NCBI RefSeq assembly: GCF_000511385.1
Contig: NC_023137.1
Coordinates: forward strand, 201,001-265,000
Direction: 5' to 3'
Origin: Phaeobacter gallaeciensis DSM 26640
Lineage (GTDB): Bacteria; Pseudomonadota; Alphaproteobacteria; Rhodobacterales; Rhodobacteraceae
Length of the DNA: 64,000 nt
The position numbers were made by a program, and so were the translations under genes. How positions within the stretch are numbered: the first letter of the stretch is position 1; every line of letters starts with the position of its first letter. Shown piece after piece: positions 63,495 through 64,000 of this stretch. The notes beneath the pieces are model-generated. The model had not been told where the DNA came from, ran no database searches, and saw nothing but the letters and a program-made list of their open reading frames with translations.

Positions 63495-64000
63495 TTATGG
63501 GCGTTTCTGGCTCACCAGGGAAGCGGCAATCCAGCCAACTTTGCCGTCTTTTACGGTGCGCAGGTGCAGCCAGCCGGTGCCGATATCTTCAAATACCGCA
63601 ACTTCTTCACCGTTGCTCAGCCGGTCAACGATTGGATACACCGTGCCCGGGCCGGAGCGCATATTGACGCGCGTCGCCGTGATGGAGCGAATGTCAGCGG
63701 CTGGCTCGACGATGTCCTGCGGCTCGCTCTCAAGCGCGGCCTGGACCAGTGGTTGTGTCGATAGCCCGTCGGTGAGCGAGGCCAGCTGTACCGCACCAGA
63801 TGTTGCAGGAGACGTTTGGAAGCTCGCCTGAGAGGTTGTGGTGGCCGAAAATGCTGTATCACTGTTGCTAAGGCCTGCGCCGACAGCGGCGATCTGCTCC
63901 ATCGCGACCCGAGAGCGCAGCGCGGGGTCGGCGGCTGGTCGGGCCGGTTTCGTGTTTGCCGCTTGTGTCGTATCACTCTGCGGGACGCGCAGGGCCACCT
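63495..64000 (-). CDS. Secreted or membrane-anchored SH3-domain protein, 5' end outside window
   Basis: About 167 residues are present and the frame runs off the right edge, so the N-terminus, probably including a signal peptide, is missing. The last 60 residues form a bacterial SH3 domain: TATRVNMRSGPGTVYPIVDR, LSNGEEVAVFEDIGTGWLHL and KVGWIAASLV. The part before is Ala/Ser/Thr-rich and likely a linker. Such proteins bind cell-wall components. It lies upstream of the SDR gene. Confidence 0.75.
   Translation of the reverse strand, partial: VALRVPQSDTTQAANTKPARPAADPALRSRVAMEQIAAVGAGLSNSDTAFSATTTSQASFQTSPATSGAVQLASLTDGLSTQPLVQAALESEPQDIVEPAADIRSITATRVNMRSGPGTVYPIVDRLSNGEEVAVFEDIGTGWLHLRTVKDGKVGWIAASLVSQKRP

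Overview
The window reads as a chromosomal, gene-dense, GC-rich segment of an alphaproteobacterium of the Rhodobacteraceae, most likely the Roseobacter group. This rests on gene content and order: a spoT/rsh-pdxJ-acpS-lepB-rnc-era-recO string, an F0 operon atpI-B-E-F'-F separate from F1 genes, pckA next to a ChvI/ChvG two-component system and an HprK-RapZ-EIIA-HPr module, a methylsuccinyl-CoA dehydrogenase of the ethylmalonyl-CoA pathway, and aerobic cobalamin genes (bluB, cobD, cobC, adenosyltransferase). No rRNA, tRNA, CRISPR array, insertion sequence or prophage was seen. Genus-level placement is inference.

Layout. 1-7280 (minus strand): a translation/secretion operon running ffh, three tandem GNAT acetyltransferases, chorismate mutase, rpsP, bluB, a 48-residue membrane protein, rimM, then trmD (cut by the window edge). 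An opposite-strand phosphotransferase gene sits between rimM and trmD. 7773-13641: a degenerate EF-G-like GTPase, a prolyl-tRNA editing protein, and two EamA exporters, one coupled to a LysR regulator and one divergent from an ArsR regulator. 13844-16489: the F0 part of ATP synthase. 16682-24516: a hexapeptide transferase, a FadR-type regulator with a clear inverted-repeat operator, SMC, three small secreted proteins and an MltB-type transglycosylase. 24557-29833: cobD-cobC, a glutathionyl-hydroquinone reductase and a PatB-type C-S lyase.

29931-32749: three successive peptide deformylase genes followed by fmt; the third deformylase has lost the metal-binding Cys and the catalytic Glu. Behind fmt is a GlsB/YeaQ-like membrane protein gene interrupted by an in-frame TGA. 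32767-36591 (minus): ispH, a LysE exporter, DUF3429, a methyltransferase, rnhA and a TRIC-type channel, the last five with overlapping ends. 36777-46263: a NYN-domain protein, folK, rpoZ, rsh, DUF2062, pdxJ, acpS, lepB, rnc, era, DUF1491, recO.

46247-64000: META-domain lipoprotein, methylsuccinyl-CoA dehydrogenase, TauE permease, cation-efflux pump, pckA, chvI-chvG-hprK-rapZ-EIIA-HPr, an acyltransferase, 3-hydroxybutyryl-CoA dehydrogenase, a DUF6473 protein, etfB-etfA, corrinoid adenosyltransferase, a twin-helix small protein, a short-chain dehydrogenase and an SH3-domain protein cut by the window edge. The etfBA product is the expected electron acceptor for the methylsuccinyl-CoA dehydrogenase, and together with hbd and pckA this end of the window is centred on acetyl-CoA/PHB carbon flow and its control.

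Most of the window is ordinary housekeeping. No convincing new multi-gene system was found. The most unusual signals are the TGA-interrupted GlsB-like gene, the catalytically altered third deformylase and the EF-G-like protein with a decayed GTPase domain.
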